DNA of 64,000 nt, taken from contig NZ_AQRA01000005.1 of assembly GCF_000626715.1 (NCBI RefSeq), forward strand, positions 1-64,000, given 5' to 3'. Every line of letters begins with the position of its first letter. The stretch's first letter is position 1. A program made the translations under genes and the position numbers. Below the pieces are notes generated by a model. The model did not search any database. It worked only from the letters and a program-made list of their open reading frames with translations, and was not told the origin of the DNA. The DNA is from Aquimarina atlantica (GTDB taxonomy: Bacteria; Bacteroidota; Bacteroidia; Flavobacteriales; Flavobacteriaceae). Below are positions 1 to 7,036 of this stretch, in pieces.

Positions 1-103
1 CCATAATCACAGTTTTCTTATCTATTCATTAAGCCATAACCAGTGTTCTTATTTAAGTATTAAGTTATAACCTCTTCTCTAATGTTAAAAAAATAAGAAT
101 TTT

Positions 104-380
104 TAATAGAGAGGGGGTACTTCATAAGTACCCCCTCCCACTTATAGAAGTAGGGATTCCCTACTTCAAACACAGGATGGTCCTGCCTCAACACTCGGTG
201 CCACCTCTCTTTTTACTCGGTTCATCTTCTGTTTGAAGTACCCCTTGGGGACTTCTGAAGTAGGTATCTGCTGTATGGTAACAAGATAGACCCACTTGTA
301 TAAGTGGGTACAACGCTCTACTTTCTGTAGTACTCCCACTATAACAAGTACCCCTCCCCACTTATATAAGTACCCTTTTG
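104..380. repeat. Cluster of related palindromes (ACTT..AAGTACCCC type)
   Basis: This stretch is packed with short inverted repeats built on the same core. One is GAGGGGGTACTT at 111-122 facing AAGTACCCCCTC at 126-137, a perfect 12-bp stem with a 3-nt loop. Another is GAAGTAGGGA at 147-156 facing TCCCTACTTC at 158-167. A third is ACCCACTT at 290-297 facing AAGTGGGT at 302-309. Further partial units lie near 229-265 and 345-377. The long open frame running through it on the minus strand is a product of the repeats and is not called as a gene. Positions 1-103 show nothing recognisable. Function is unknown; a REP-like element family or a structured RNA are both possible. Confidence 0.7.
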
Positions 381-464
381 GTGGTTTTGTCAGGTTTTTT
401 AACAAAAATTGTTAAAATTAGACTCCAGATCACTCAAAAGAATAAGAGGTGTTATATTTAATAT

Positions 465-647
465 ATGTTCGAACACTATTTTCAATGTCCATATTGCTGG
501 GAAGAGATTTCGATGCTCCTGGATCCTTCTGTACCGTATCAGGTATATGTTGAAGATTGTGAAGTATGTTGTAATCCTATAGAGTTGCATCCTCGATTTG
601 AGAATCACGTATTACTATCTTTTGAGGTATTGAATATCGAACAATAA
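465..647 (+). CDS. CPXCG-motif cysteine-rich small protein
   Basis: A 60-aa protein with CPYC near residues 9-12 and a second cysteine cluster (DCEVCC) around residues 32-37. This is the layout of the small CPXCG-motif cysteine-rich family found in proteobacteria and Bacteroidota. Four cysteines could bind one zinc ion. The length matches the family, and the ATG at 465 is the only sensible start. The biochemical role is unknown. The gene is monocistronic, lies between the palindrome cluster and the tRNA, and has its own stop 60 bp before the tRNA promoter. Confidence 0.8.
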   Translation: MFEHYFQCPYCWEEISMLLDPSVPYQVYVEDCEVCCNPIELHPRFENHVLLSFEVLNIEQ

Positions 648-708
648 TGCTAAACACCTTATTGCAAGAGGGTTACAATGTTTTTGCTTTTTTTTAATAA
701 AAATAGTG

Positions 709-739
709 TTGTTTAAACTAAAAATGGTTGTATATTTGC
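709..739 (+). promoter_or_regulatory. Bacteroidota-type promoter for the initiator tRNA
   Basis: TTG at 709-711 is followed after 20 bp by TATATTTG at 732-739. This matches the known Bacteroidota sigma-A pattern (TTG, 19-21 bp, TAnnTTTG). Transcription would begin near 746, giving a leader of about 90 nt before the tRNA. Confidence 0.7.
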
Positions 740-834
740 ACTCCGATTATGAGATGAGTTATGACAAGGGATAATCGAGAGTTCTTTATAAGATAAAATT
801 TACAAATCAGATTTCTGATTTACATAATATACAT

Positions 835-907
835 CGCGGGATAGAGCAGTAGGCAGCTCGTCGGGCTCATAACCCGAAGGTCACAGGTTCGAGTCCTGTT
901 CCCGCTA
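835..907 (+). tRNA. Initiator tRNA-Met (anticodon CAT)
   Basis: A 73-nt cloverleaf. The acceptor stem starts CGCGGGA and closes with TCCCGC; the first base pair is mismatched (C1/T72), as in bacterial initiators. The anticodon stem has three consecutive G:C pairs around CTCATAA, the second initiator hallmark. The T-arm carries GGTTCGAGTCC. The CCA tail is not encoded (CAA follows the discriminator A907). The gene stands alone, preceded by a clear promoter and followed by a terminator. Its 3' 38 bp are duplicated at 3119-3156. Confidence 0.95.
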
Positions 908-911
908 CAAC

Positions 912-941
912 AAACCAGATACTTTTGTATCTGGTTTTTTT
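912..941 (+). terminator. Rho-independent terminator of the tRNA gene
   Basis: AAACCAGATAC (912-922) pairs with GTATCTGGTTT (927-937) across a TTTT loop and runs into a T-tract. Confidence 0.9.
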
Positions 942-1038
942 GTGGATGCAATTCTGAAGTTTACTTCAGGAATTGAAATCCATAAAAAGAATGATTTGAG
1001 TATCAAATATCGCTTGTTGTAAAGCCCTCTCCTTAGGC

Positions 1039-1083
1039 CCAACGACGAAACGTAGTGAAGGAGTTAATCCTGTTCCCGCTACT
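1039..1083. repeat. Copy A of tRNA-downstream repeat
   Basis: The sequence from CCAACGACGAAACG to the end of TTCCCGCTACT is repeated with a few substitutions at 3295-3340. Its last bases again resemble the 3' end of the initiator tRNA (CCTGTTCCCGCTAC). Both copies lie 130-140 bp after a tRNA 3' end, so the duplicated unit extends beyond the tRNA core. A short fragment of the same motif (GAGTTAATCCTGTTC) also occurs at 28318-28332. Confidence 0.75.
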
Positions 1084-1095
1084 AGTAAACAAAGG

Positions 1096-1122
1096 GCTTC
1101 ATAGAGATGTGAAGCTTTTTTT
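1096..1122 (+). terminator. Terminator-like hairpin
   Basis: GCTTCAT faces ATGTGAAGC and is followed by seven T residues. It has no gene of its own on the plus strand and resembles the stem at 8531-8558. It may be a relic of the duplicated tRNA-downstream segment. Confidence 0.5.
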
Positions 1123-1179
1123 ATGCTCTCTGTGAAACATTTCTTTAACTCACCTAATCTAAAAAATATTTAGGTGTTG

Positions 1180-1404
1180 CTAGCTAATAGTATCCCAACG
1201 ATGTTGCAAAACCATTCCTCTAATTCTATGAAAAACATCTAACGCAGATAAATTAACATCAACTACATTAGCAAAATCTCTATCTCTTCCTCTTATACCG
1301 TTTGAATTAAAAAAGTTTGTTAATCGTTCTGATGTTTCTAAATAAGTAGATTTAACAGAATTTTGAGCTTGATTTTTTGATCTATCGATTAAGTAATCTT
1401 TCAT
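1180..1404 (-). CDS. Small hypothetical protein, 74 aa
   Basis: An open frame of 74 codons with an ATG at 1404. It ends just downstream of the hydrolase gene on the same strand (47-bp gap). The predicted protein is polar, with no signal peptide, membrane segment or motif I recognise. It lies inside the segment bounded by the duplicated tRNA ends, so it may be a genuine islet gene or a decayed one. I do not assign a function. Confidence 0.4.
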   Translation of the reverse strand: MKDYLIDRSKNQAQNSVKSTYLETSERLTNFFNSNGIRGRDRDFANVVDVNLSALDVFHRIRGMVLQHRWDTIS

Positions 1405-1450
1405 TTTTAAAATGTTATTTTGTGGACTTAAATGAAAACACTTCTTTGAG

Positions 1451-2239
1451 TTATTTAAATTGGTTTAAAAAAGGCTGTAAAGCTGTCCAATAATCTTGAT
1501 AGCGCTCTGAGCATTCCCAAAGAGATTTTGAACCATGTAATCCTCCAGTTTCTGGAGCAAAAATCTTCTTGTTTGAGTTTTGAATCAGTGTATGGATTTC
1601 TTTTGCGCCTTCTTGTTCAGAACTTGAAGAAGCTATAAAAACAGGACATTTTATACCTTTAGCATATTCATTTACTTGTATATTCTCATATTCCAATGCA
1701 GGAGGTGAAAATGCCACTATACCATCTATTTCATTTTGATATTGTTTTCCAAGAACCATTACAAGTGATGCCGAATAAGAGCTTCCCCAAACCAATAAGG
1801 TTTTAGGTTTAAAATTACTTTTAACATATTGTAAACCGATTTCCATATCTATATAGGCATGAAAATAACGGGTTCCTTTATTCAGTTTGCTGGCTTCTAA
1901 ACGAGTTTGATTATCAACGCCATTTATTGTGTTTCCCGATCTTTGATCTATTGCAATACAATTAAACCCTAGTTTATTTAATTTTGGTGCTATTGGGCGA
2001 TACTCACCTCTACTATAATTACCTTGATGGAATAAAATTATCCAAGGAGCGGATGCATTATTAATTTGGTATACATCGGCAGTAATTTGTACACCATCCT
2101 TTGATTTAAATTGAACAGTTTCCCCTTTAAATTCTACTATACATTCAGGAGTGTTTATGTAGTCGTACACCTTAAGTCCAGAAAAAAGAACTATTATAAC
2201 TCCAAACACGATTAAAACAATTTTAAGTATTTTCTTCAT
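1451..2239 (-). CDS. Membrane-anchored alpha/beta hydrolase
   Basis: 262 aa. An N-terminal hydrophobic segment (about residues 4-26) is either an uncleaved anchor or a signal peptide. The rest reads as a small alpha/beta hydrolase of the dienelactone-hydrolase type. It has an oxyanion-region motif (ILFHQGNYSRGEY), a nucleophile elbow WGSSYSA around residues 151-157 in which the usual last glycine is Ser, and a C-terminal GGLHGS carrying the likely catalytic His. The substrate is unknown. It is the only intact-looking enzyme in the segment enclosed by the duplicated tRNA ends. No operon partner except possibly the 74-aa gene downstream. Confidence 0.75.
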   Translation of the reverse strand: MKKILKIVLIVFGVIIVLFSGLKVYDYINTPECIVEFKGETVQFKSKDGVQITADVYQINNASAPWIILFHQGNYSRGEYRPIAPKLNKLGFNCIAIDQRSGNTINGVDNQTRLEASKLNKGTRYFHAYIDMEIGLQYVKSNFKPKTLLVWGSSYSASLVMVLGKQYQNEIDGIVAFSPPALEYENIQVNEYAKGIKCPVFIASSSSEQEGAKEIHTLIQNSNKKIFAPETGGLHGSKSLWECSERYQDYWTALQPFLNQFK

Positions 2240-2500
2240 TTTACTATAATTTTATATCTGTTCAAAAATCACGTTATTTTCACTATATATTTTGGTTTTT
2301 CGCTAAGTTCTATTAAAACATTGTCGAATAACCCTATATAGTCGACAAAAACTATTCAAGCATTATAACTGCTAATTCAGGAGCGTTTTTAATAGATTCG
2401 TCTATTCTATTTTGTCGGTAGAATATTTTATCTAATTTTAGTTTATATTGAAGTTTTGTAGAAAATCTTCACTAACAAATCTTCACTAAAAAACAAATCG

Positions 2501-3010
2501 TTGAAATATCTTGCAACCTCACCTAAGTACAAACTCATTTCAAAATGGGAATATCACCTCATATTTTGGATATGTCTTTTGTTAATATTGACTTTCGGAC
2601 GTTCGATAGAAAGTGTTGAACCACTTTCACATGTACTTATATATAACCTGTTATTTTTGATTCCAAAAATAGTAGCTACCTACTACTTAGCGTATTTCTT
2701 AATTCCAACATTTGTATTAAAGAAGAGATATGTCATTTCAATTCTCTTGCTTTTATTTAGTACTTATTTGATATGTATTTTAGGGAGATTATTATTAGTA
2801 TTTGCTATTGAACCCTTACTAAAACCAGTTCTTTTTGAACAAGAATCTTTGTTGGAAATTATAACAGATTGGAAAGCTTTAGTATGGAACTACTTTCCCC
2901 TAATATATACTACCGTACTAATCTTTCTTTTTACCAAGTATTTTATTGTCACCTTCGGGTCATTAAACCTGATGATAAAACGACCAATTATCTCATTTTT
3001 AATTAACTAA
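2501..3010 (+). pseudogene. Truncated LytS-type histidine kinase (membrane half only)
   Basis: 169 codons from a TTG start; no ATG is available in this frame back to the stop at 2459. The protein has four hydrophobic segments (about residues 20-35, 48-67, 78-103 and 130-150) separated by the aromatic and charged pattern typical of the N-terminal sensor part of Bacteroidota LytS-family kinases. The frame stops just where the coiled coil and the PHFLFN histidine box would begin. No response regulator follows. The upstream region carries a small direct repeat (AAATCTTCACTAA twice near 2464-2488). I read it as the leftover of a longer kinase, cut off near the duplicated tRNA end. Confidence 0.6.
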
Positions 3011-3109
3011 AATGTATTGAAATGCTTTGATTTATATGGGTTTATGAGGAATATAATATCTGTGAACACCTGTAAAATTTAAAAACAAAAATCTCTGTAA
3101 AACATTTTG

Positions 3110-3156
3110 TCGGCTCCTAACCCGAAGGTCACAGGTTCGAGTCCTGTTCCCGCTAC
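3110..3156 (+). pseudogene. 3' fragment of initiator tRNA-Met (att-like duplication)
   Basis: Positions 3119-3156 are identical over 38 bp to 871-908 of the tRNA gene, covering the end of the anticodon loop to the discriminator base. The anticodon region is damaged (CTCCT instead of CTCAT, and one G missing in the stem) and the 5' half is absent, so this is not a functional tRNA. Such a partial 3' copy is the footprint left by tRNA-targeting integration, or by unequal duplication. Confidence 0.85.
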
Positions 3157-3160
3157 GAAG

Positions 3161-3191
3161 AAAACCAGTTGTGAAAACAACTGGTTTTTTT
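3161..3191 (+). terminator. Terminator after the tRNA fragment
   Basis: AAAACCAGTTG (3161-3171) pairs with CAACTGGTTTT (3178-3188), followed by T residues. It has the same position relative to the tRNA end as the terminator at 912-941. Confidence 0.75.
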
Positions 3192-3294
3192 ATACCCGAA
3201 AATCAGATGCCTTATATCAAAGATTGTAGGGTATAAAAAAGAGATGATGCACTCATCATTGGTTTTCTTTGTGCAAGCTCACTCCCTTTAAGGT

Positions 3295-3340
3295 CCAACG
3301 ACAGAACGTAGTGAAGGAGTTAATCCTGGTTCCGTTACTT
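3295..3340. repeat. Copy B of tRNA-downstream repeat
   Basis: Near-copy of 1039-1083 (CCAACGACAGAACG to GGTTCCGTTACTT), located 139 bp after the tRNA fragment. It shows that the duplicated block is longer than the tRNA core. Confidence 0.75.
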
Positions 3341-3742
3341 TTTTATAAAACCCTTGTAAATACCAGTATTTATAAGGGTTTATTGTTTTTGTTTATTATT
3401 CTAAATTTTTATTAAGTCACTGATAATCAGAAAAAAAATAGGTTTGATAACTTCAAAAATCTGGCTTAGGTTAGTAGGAAAATTCTTAAAATTTATAACC
3501 ACCTAGATTTGAATTATAAATATTTATTATATTATACAGAATTGGTTATTTACAAATCCTTATGACTTAAGAAAGGTAATGGTCTCAAAATTCCGATGTG
3601 GATGGTTGGGAAACTCTGGTATATTTCGGTGCCAACCATTCTTCAGAGTAGAATTTTGCCTATATTTCTTCTCCCTAGATCCTTCTAGTCTACCCTATTT
3701 TTGAATTTCCTTTTGTAAGTATTTATCTCTATGAATTGAGGG
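3341..3742. other. Gene-free region downstream of the toxin-like operon
   Basis: No credible open frame. It contains an inverted repeat, ATGGTTGG (3602-3609) with CCAACCAT (3632-3639), separated by 22 bp. This sits about 100 bp beyond the end of the minus-strand toxin-like operon and could belong to its transcript end. There is no T-tract next to it. Confidence 0.5.
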
Positions 3743-4546
3743 TTAAGCAATATCTTGCATAAGTATTGTAACTTCGCTAATTGATGCATTTAGGTAAAGT
3801 GTTAATAGTGTTAGAGTCTCATTTTTATTCTCATTATTTTGCATAATATTGTGAAGCCCTGATGATAGAAATGCTAAGGTGTTTTTTACCCCTGACAACG
3901 CGCCTATGCATAACCCAAAACTATCTTGAGTCATTTTAATCTGATCTCGGGATGCTTGTAATCCTTCAAGCTGTGCCTTACTCTTCGATGCCTTTTTACT
4001 AGCATTACTTGCTTTAGTACTCCAGGAGGTAAAAAGTCCAGTTGCAGTGGCCAAGCCTGCTAATCCAAAGGGGCCAAGTGCCAAAAAATAATAGCGTTCC
4101 TTTTCATATTTTTTCGCCTTATCCTTAGCTTTTTGAGCTTCGACCCTAATCTTAGCATCTTCAATTTCTAATGCTCTAAAATGCTTATATAATTCTTGTG
4201 AATAAGAAAAAAATTGTTCTTGAATAATGTAATTTTTTTTTAACTCTTCGTTAAGACCATGATTCGCTTCCAATGCCATCTTATCAACTCTGGATAGCAA
4301 TAACAAACATTTTTCTTTATCGGTATAGACCATTGATAATGCTTGTAATAAATCATTATGTATAGATATTGCTTGTTTTTGTAGTAATTTTTGAACATTC
4401 TGAATTGAAGAAACGCTTTCATCAATAATAAGCAATGCTTGTTGTTTGATTTTTTCAGATTCAACGGGTAATGTTTCTCCTTTACTAAGTTGAATCTGGC
4501 ACTCATTAATTACGTTAACAAGCTGTGATAAATACCCTTTTACCAT
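3743..4546 (-). CDS. Alpha-pore-forming toxin family protein, small component
   Basis: 267 aa, mostly predicted long helices, no signal peptide. Residues about 152-173 form a single hydrophobic stretch (FLALGPFGLAGLATATGLF) flanked by a highly charged helix (130-151, rich in Lys and Glu) and a Ser/Lys-rich helix (178-195). This is the architecture of ClyA/Hbl/Nhe-type alpha-helical pore-forming toxins, and the size fits the shortest partner of tripartite systems such as AhlC. It is the last gene of the operon, 102 bp after the previous one, with a hairpin in that gap. The family call is from architecture and context; the sequence itself is divergent. Confidence 0.6.
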   Translation of the reverse strand: MVKGYLSQLVNVINECQIQLSKGETLPVESEKIKQQALLIIDESVSSIQNVQKLLQKQAISIHNDLLQALSMVYTDKEKCLLLLSRVDKMALEANHGLNEELKKNYIIQEQFFSYSQELYKHFRALEIEDAKIRVEAQKAKDKAKKYEKERYYFLALGPFGLAGLATATGLFTSWSTKASNASKKASKSKAQLEGLQASRDQIKMTQDSFGLCIGALSGVKNTLAFLSSGLHNIMQNNENKNETLTLLTLYLNASISEVTILMQDIA

Positions 4547-4586
4547 TTTGATTTCTATGAATAAGTTTAGTTATACTAAATTGAGT

Positions 4587-4634
4587 AAAGAGGTTGCCTA
4601 ACCTATATGAATTATTTAAGCAGACAACCTCTTT
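4587..4634 (-). promoter_or_regulatory. Hairpin between toxin components 2 and 3
   Basis: AAAGAGGTTG (4587-4596) is perfectly complementary to CAACCTCTTT (4625-4634), with a 28-nt loop. On the minus-strand transcript it lies in the 102-nt gap before the third gene. It lacks a T-tract directly after it, so a simple terminator is less likely than an RNA-stability or attenuation element. Confidence 0.5.
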
Positions 4635-4648
4635 GGGTTAAATTACTA

Positions 4649-5719
4649 CTAGCTTACCTTCTCTAGGTAATCAATAACAGTTTCTCCTTCTGGCAAGGTA
4701 ATGGTCACAACACCCGCCAATTGTTGGGTAATCGTTGTTATGGTGTCTTGTAAATCCGCTATTTCATTATTTGCACTATTTAAAAAGAAAGTTCTAGCCT
4801 CATCAGTACTAGTGATACCATTTGTTAAATCATTGATCAAACGGTCTAAATTTAGGGATACATCTTTCCAAATAGTTGTCATTCCTTCAGACGCTTCTGC
4901 CGCGATTTTAGCTTGATCTGATAGACTGTCCATTACAGATTCGATACCTCCCAATAGCAAGATTTCTTGTTCCAATGTTGCTTTAGATTGAAATAAACCA
5001 TTTTTTTGATTGTATAAATCCTTCAATTCTATAATAGAAGCAGCCAGTAAAGCTCCACCTGCAGCTACAGTAACTACCCCTCCAGCAATTAGTTCGGCTC
5101 CAACGGGTGAAGCAACAGCACCCATACCAATCATCACGGCTCCCCCTGCTATAGCAATTCCTTCACCAACAATGGCTGAAATTTGCGCATTGATACTACG
5201 ATCGATAGACTTAAGCTCATCAGATATATCTGCTAGCTCTCCTTGATCTCCTGAGATCATTTCATTTGCTTTTTGGGCTAATTCATTAAATGCATTGGCA
5301 TCTGCTTTTAGTCGAATACTTAAATCACTTAACCCTTGTACTATAATTTCACTATTTCTAAGGTTATTCTCAGTGAGGCCTTTAATTACCGTAAGTACAG
5401 ATAACCATTGATCTACGGTAGCCCCCTCTGGTAAGGTAACAGGTACCACACGATAGACTGTAAAATAACTCTTAAGGTCAGATAGTGAACTGATGATTTT
5501 AGGGTTTATATCACTTAAGTAACTATTGGCACTTTCTTTAGCGTTCTCAATACTATCATTTATACTATTCTGTATACCTACTAAATCTTCAGATGAAGAA
5601 AAGTCTAAGTTCGGTTGCTGTAAAATAGAATTACAATAACTCTGTAATACAAGACCATTTGTAGTCGTTTCTTTTTGTGAGACTTCTATATTTTTTATAT
5701 AATTTCTTAAAATTTCCAT
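4649..5719 (-). CDS. Alpha-pore-forming toxin family protein (Hbl/Nhe/Ahl-like), component 2
   Basis: 356 aa, cytosolic-looking N-terminus without a signal peptide. It starts with an amphipathic helix and the shared block GLVLQSYCNSILQQP (22-36). The centre is a long Gly/Ala/Val hydrophobic hairpin (about 180-231) bordered by helices, and the C-terminus is helical. This is the fold layout of Bacillus Hbl/Nhe and Aeromonas/Serratia Ahl/Smh toxins, where the hairpin inserts into the membrane. It is clearly paralogous to the next upstream gene: the same N-terminal block, an LPEGAT(V/E)xQWLS-type motif around 97-106, and a matching C-terminal segment. 29 bp separate them, so they are co-transcribed. 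Confidence 0.75.
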   Translation of the reverse strand: MEILRNYIKNIEVSQKETTTNGLVLQSYCNSILQQPNLDFSSSEDLVGIQNSINDSIENAKESANSYLSDINPKIISSLSDLKSYFTVYRVVPVTLPEGATVDQWLSVLTVIKGLTENNLRNSEIIVQGLSDLSIRLKADANAFNELAQKANEMISGDQGELADISDELKSIDRSINAQISAIVGEGIAIAGGAVMIGMGAVASPVGAELIAGGVVTVAAGGALLAASIIELKDLYNQKNGLFQSKATLEQEILLLGGIESVMDSLSDQAKIAAEASEGMTTIWKDVSLNLDRLINDLTNGITSTDEARTFFLNSANNEIADLQDTITTITQQLAGVVTITLPEGETVIDYLEKVS

Positions 5720-5748
5720 GACTTTGTTTTTAGTGATTAAAAAAATCT

Positions 5749-6837
5749 TTAGGCAGCCGTTGCTTGCTCCGCTAAATGCACTGCATATTCTCCAACATTC
5801 ATGTCTTCAGCACTAATGCTTACATGTACACCTGCCATTTGTTGTTTTATCAAACTAACATCTTCAAGAATGAATGGAATGGTTTCATTTGCAGCTGTTA
5901 AGAATAATTGTCTAACGCTATCTGTACTAATAATACCATTTTGAAGATTAAGAGATAGATTATCTAAATCACTATTAATCGAAACCCAGGCATTTTTCAT
6001 TTGGCTGGTAGCTGTCACTGCTTCTGAAGCTCCAAAACCTAAAGAACTATAGCCACTTTTAATCCCTTCAGCTAAGTTGACCTCACTTGTTAGTGAAGAT
6101 TTTTGTTGTAATACCGAAGCTTTTGCATCATAGAGGCCTTTAAGCGTAAGAGCACTGGCCACGGTACCTGCTGTACCTACCAATACAACAGCTACACCAC
6201 CAGCAATTAATGGGGTAGACCCTCCTGCCGTAAAAGGGCTGCCAATGGCTCCAACACCAATCATAACAGCACCACCTACAATAGCTAGTCCACTAATGAC
6301 AGTACCAGCAATGGTGCCTGCAATTTGTTTATCAAGTCTTTCAATATCTTTATCTAAAGAGGCTAACATACCATCGTTACCACCAACGATAGCGTTGAGG
6401 TCGTTGATCGTTTTATTAAAAAATGCCACATCTGCATTTATATTCGAATTTAAATTCCCCAGGTCTATTATAACGAGATCACTCGCTTCAATAAAGGTAT
6501 CTGTTTGACTCTTCATAGCTTGTAAAATACTCAGCCATTGTGCTTCGGTAGCATCAGGTGGAAGGACGGTAGGTACTGCTGAATACAAATTATAGAAATT
6601 CGAAATACTATTAATATTACTAATAATATTATTCTGGATGCCATTAAGGTAGGTTTTCGCATTATCTTTAGCGTTTTGCAACCCATCATTTATATTAGTT
6701 TGGATTTTTGATAAATTGGTGAATTCTGAAAAATCAACAAAAGGTTGTTGTAAAATGCTATTACAGTAGCCTTGCAATACAAGACCTTGGGTGGTTTGTG
6801 TTTTTGCAGCTTCGATAGTCGGATCTGAAAATGTCAT
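5749..6837 (-). CDS. Alpha-pore-forming toxin family protein (Hbl/Nhe/Ahl-like), component 1
   Basis: 362 aa, first gene of the three-gene minus-strand operon. It shares GLVLQGYCNSILQQP (18-32), a PPDATEAQWLS motif near 93-103, and the overall plan of component 2. The central hydrophobic hairpin spans about 172-232 and is very Gly/Ala/Val-rich, ideal for a membrane-inserting tongue. No signal peptide is seen, as in ClyA and several other family members. The most probable activity is forming pores together with the two downstream products. Regulation: a 199-bp upstream region with a hairpin and a LytTR regulator gene just upstream on the same strand. Confidence 0.75.
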   Translation of the reverse strand: MTFSDPTIEAAKTQTTQGLVLQGYCNSILQQPFVDFSEFTNLSKIQTNINDGLQNAKDNAKTYLNGIQNNIISNINSISNFYNLYSAVPTVLPPDATEAQWLSILQAMKSQTDTFIEASDLVIIDLGNLNSNINADVAFFNKTINDLNAIVGGNDGMLASLDKDIERLDKQIAGTIAGTVISGLAIVGGAVMIGVGAIGSPFTAGGSTPLIAGGVAVVLVGTAGTVASALTLKGLYDAKASVLQQKSSLTSEVNLAEGIKSGYSSLGFGASEAVTATSQMKNAWVSINSDLDNLSLNLQNGIISTDSVRQLFLTAANETIPFILEDVSLIKQQMAGVHVSISAEDMNVGEYAVHLAEQATAA

Positions 6838-6873
6838 ACTAATAAATGTTTAAATTTAAAATGAGTTTAAAAT

Positions 6874-6903
6874 CTTAGAGAAGGTTGTGTTTACCCCTCT
6901 AAG
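6874..6903 (-). promoter_or_regulatory. Hairpin upstream of the toxin-like operon
   Basis: CTTAGAG (6874-6880) pairs with CTCTAAG (6897-6903), with extra GG/CC pairing inside the loop. It lies 37 nt upstream of the first toxin-like gene and would fall in its 5' untranslated leader or be an operator. No clean TAnnTTTG promoter was found in the 6838-7036 gap. Confidence 0.4.
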
Positions 6904-7036
6904 AATTGGTTGCTCAATTTTATGTAAGTTGTTTGTTTTTAGCACCTAAAACTTTCGTGAAACCGAAAAAAAGAGGTTGAATAGGAAATATTAAGGCTGA
7001 GTTTTTTTTGGTAAGGTTCGTAAAAGGCTATTCACT

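Noticed and set aside
166..405. 79-codon minus-strand open frame over the palindrome cluster
   Set aside because: It is explained by the repeated palindromic units, and the protein repeats itself (KGYLYKWGG, THLYKWVYL). No start context or neighbour supports it.
3110..3156. Second initiator tRNA gene
   Set aside because: The 5' half is missing and the anticodon is altered, so it cannot fold as a tRNA. Recorded as a fragment.
5010..5246. Pro/Ala/Thr-rich plus-strand frame opposite toxin component 2
   Set aside because: It is the reverse complement of the Gly/Ala hairpin; a similar frame occurs at 6245-6508. Artefact of composition.
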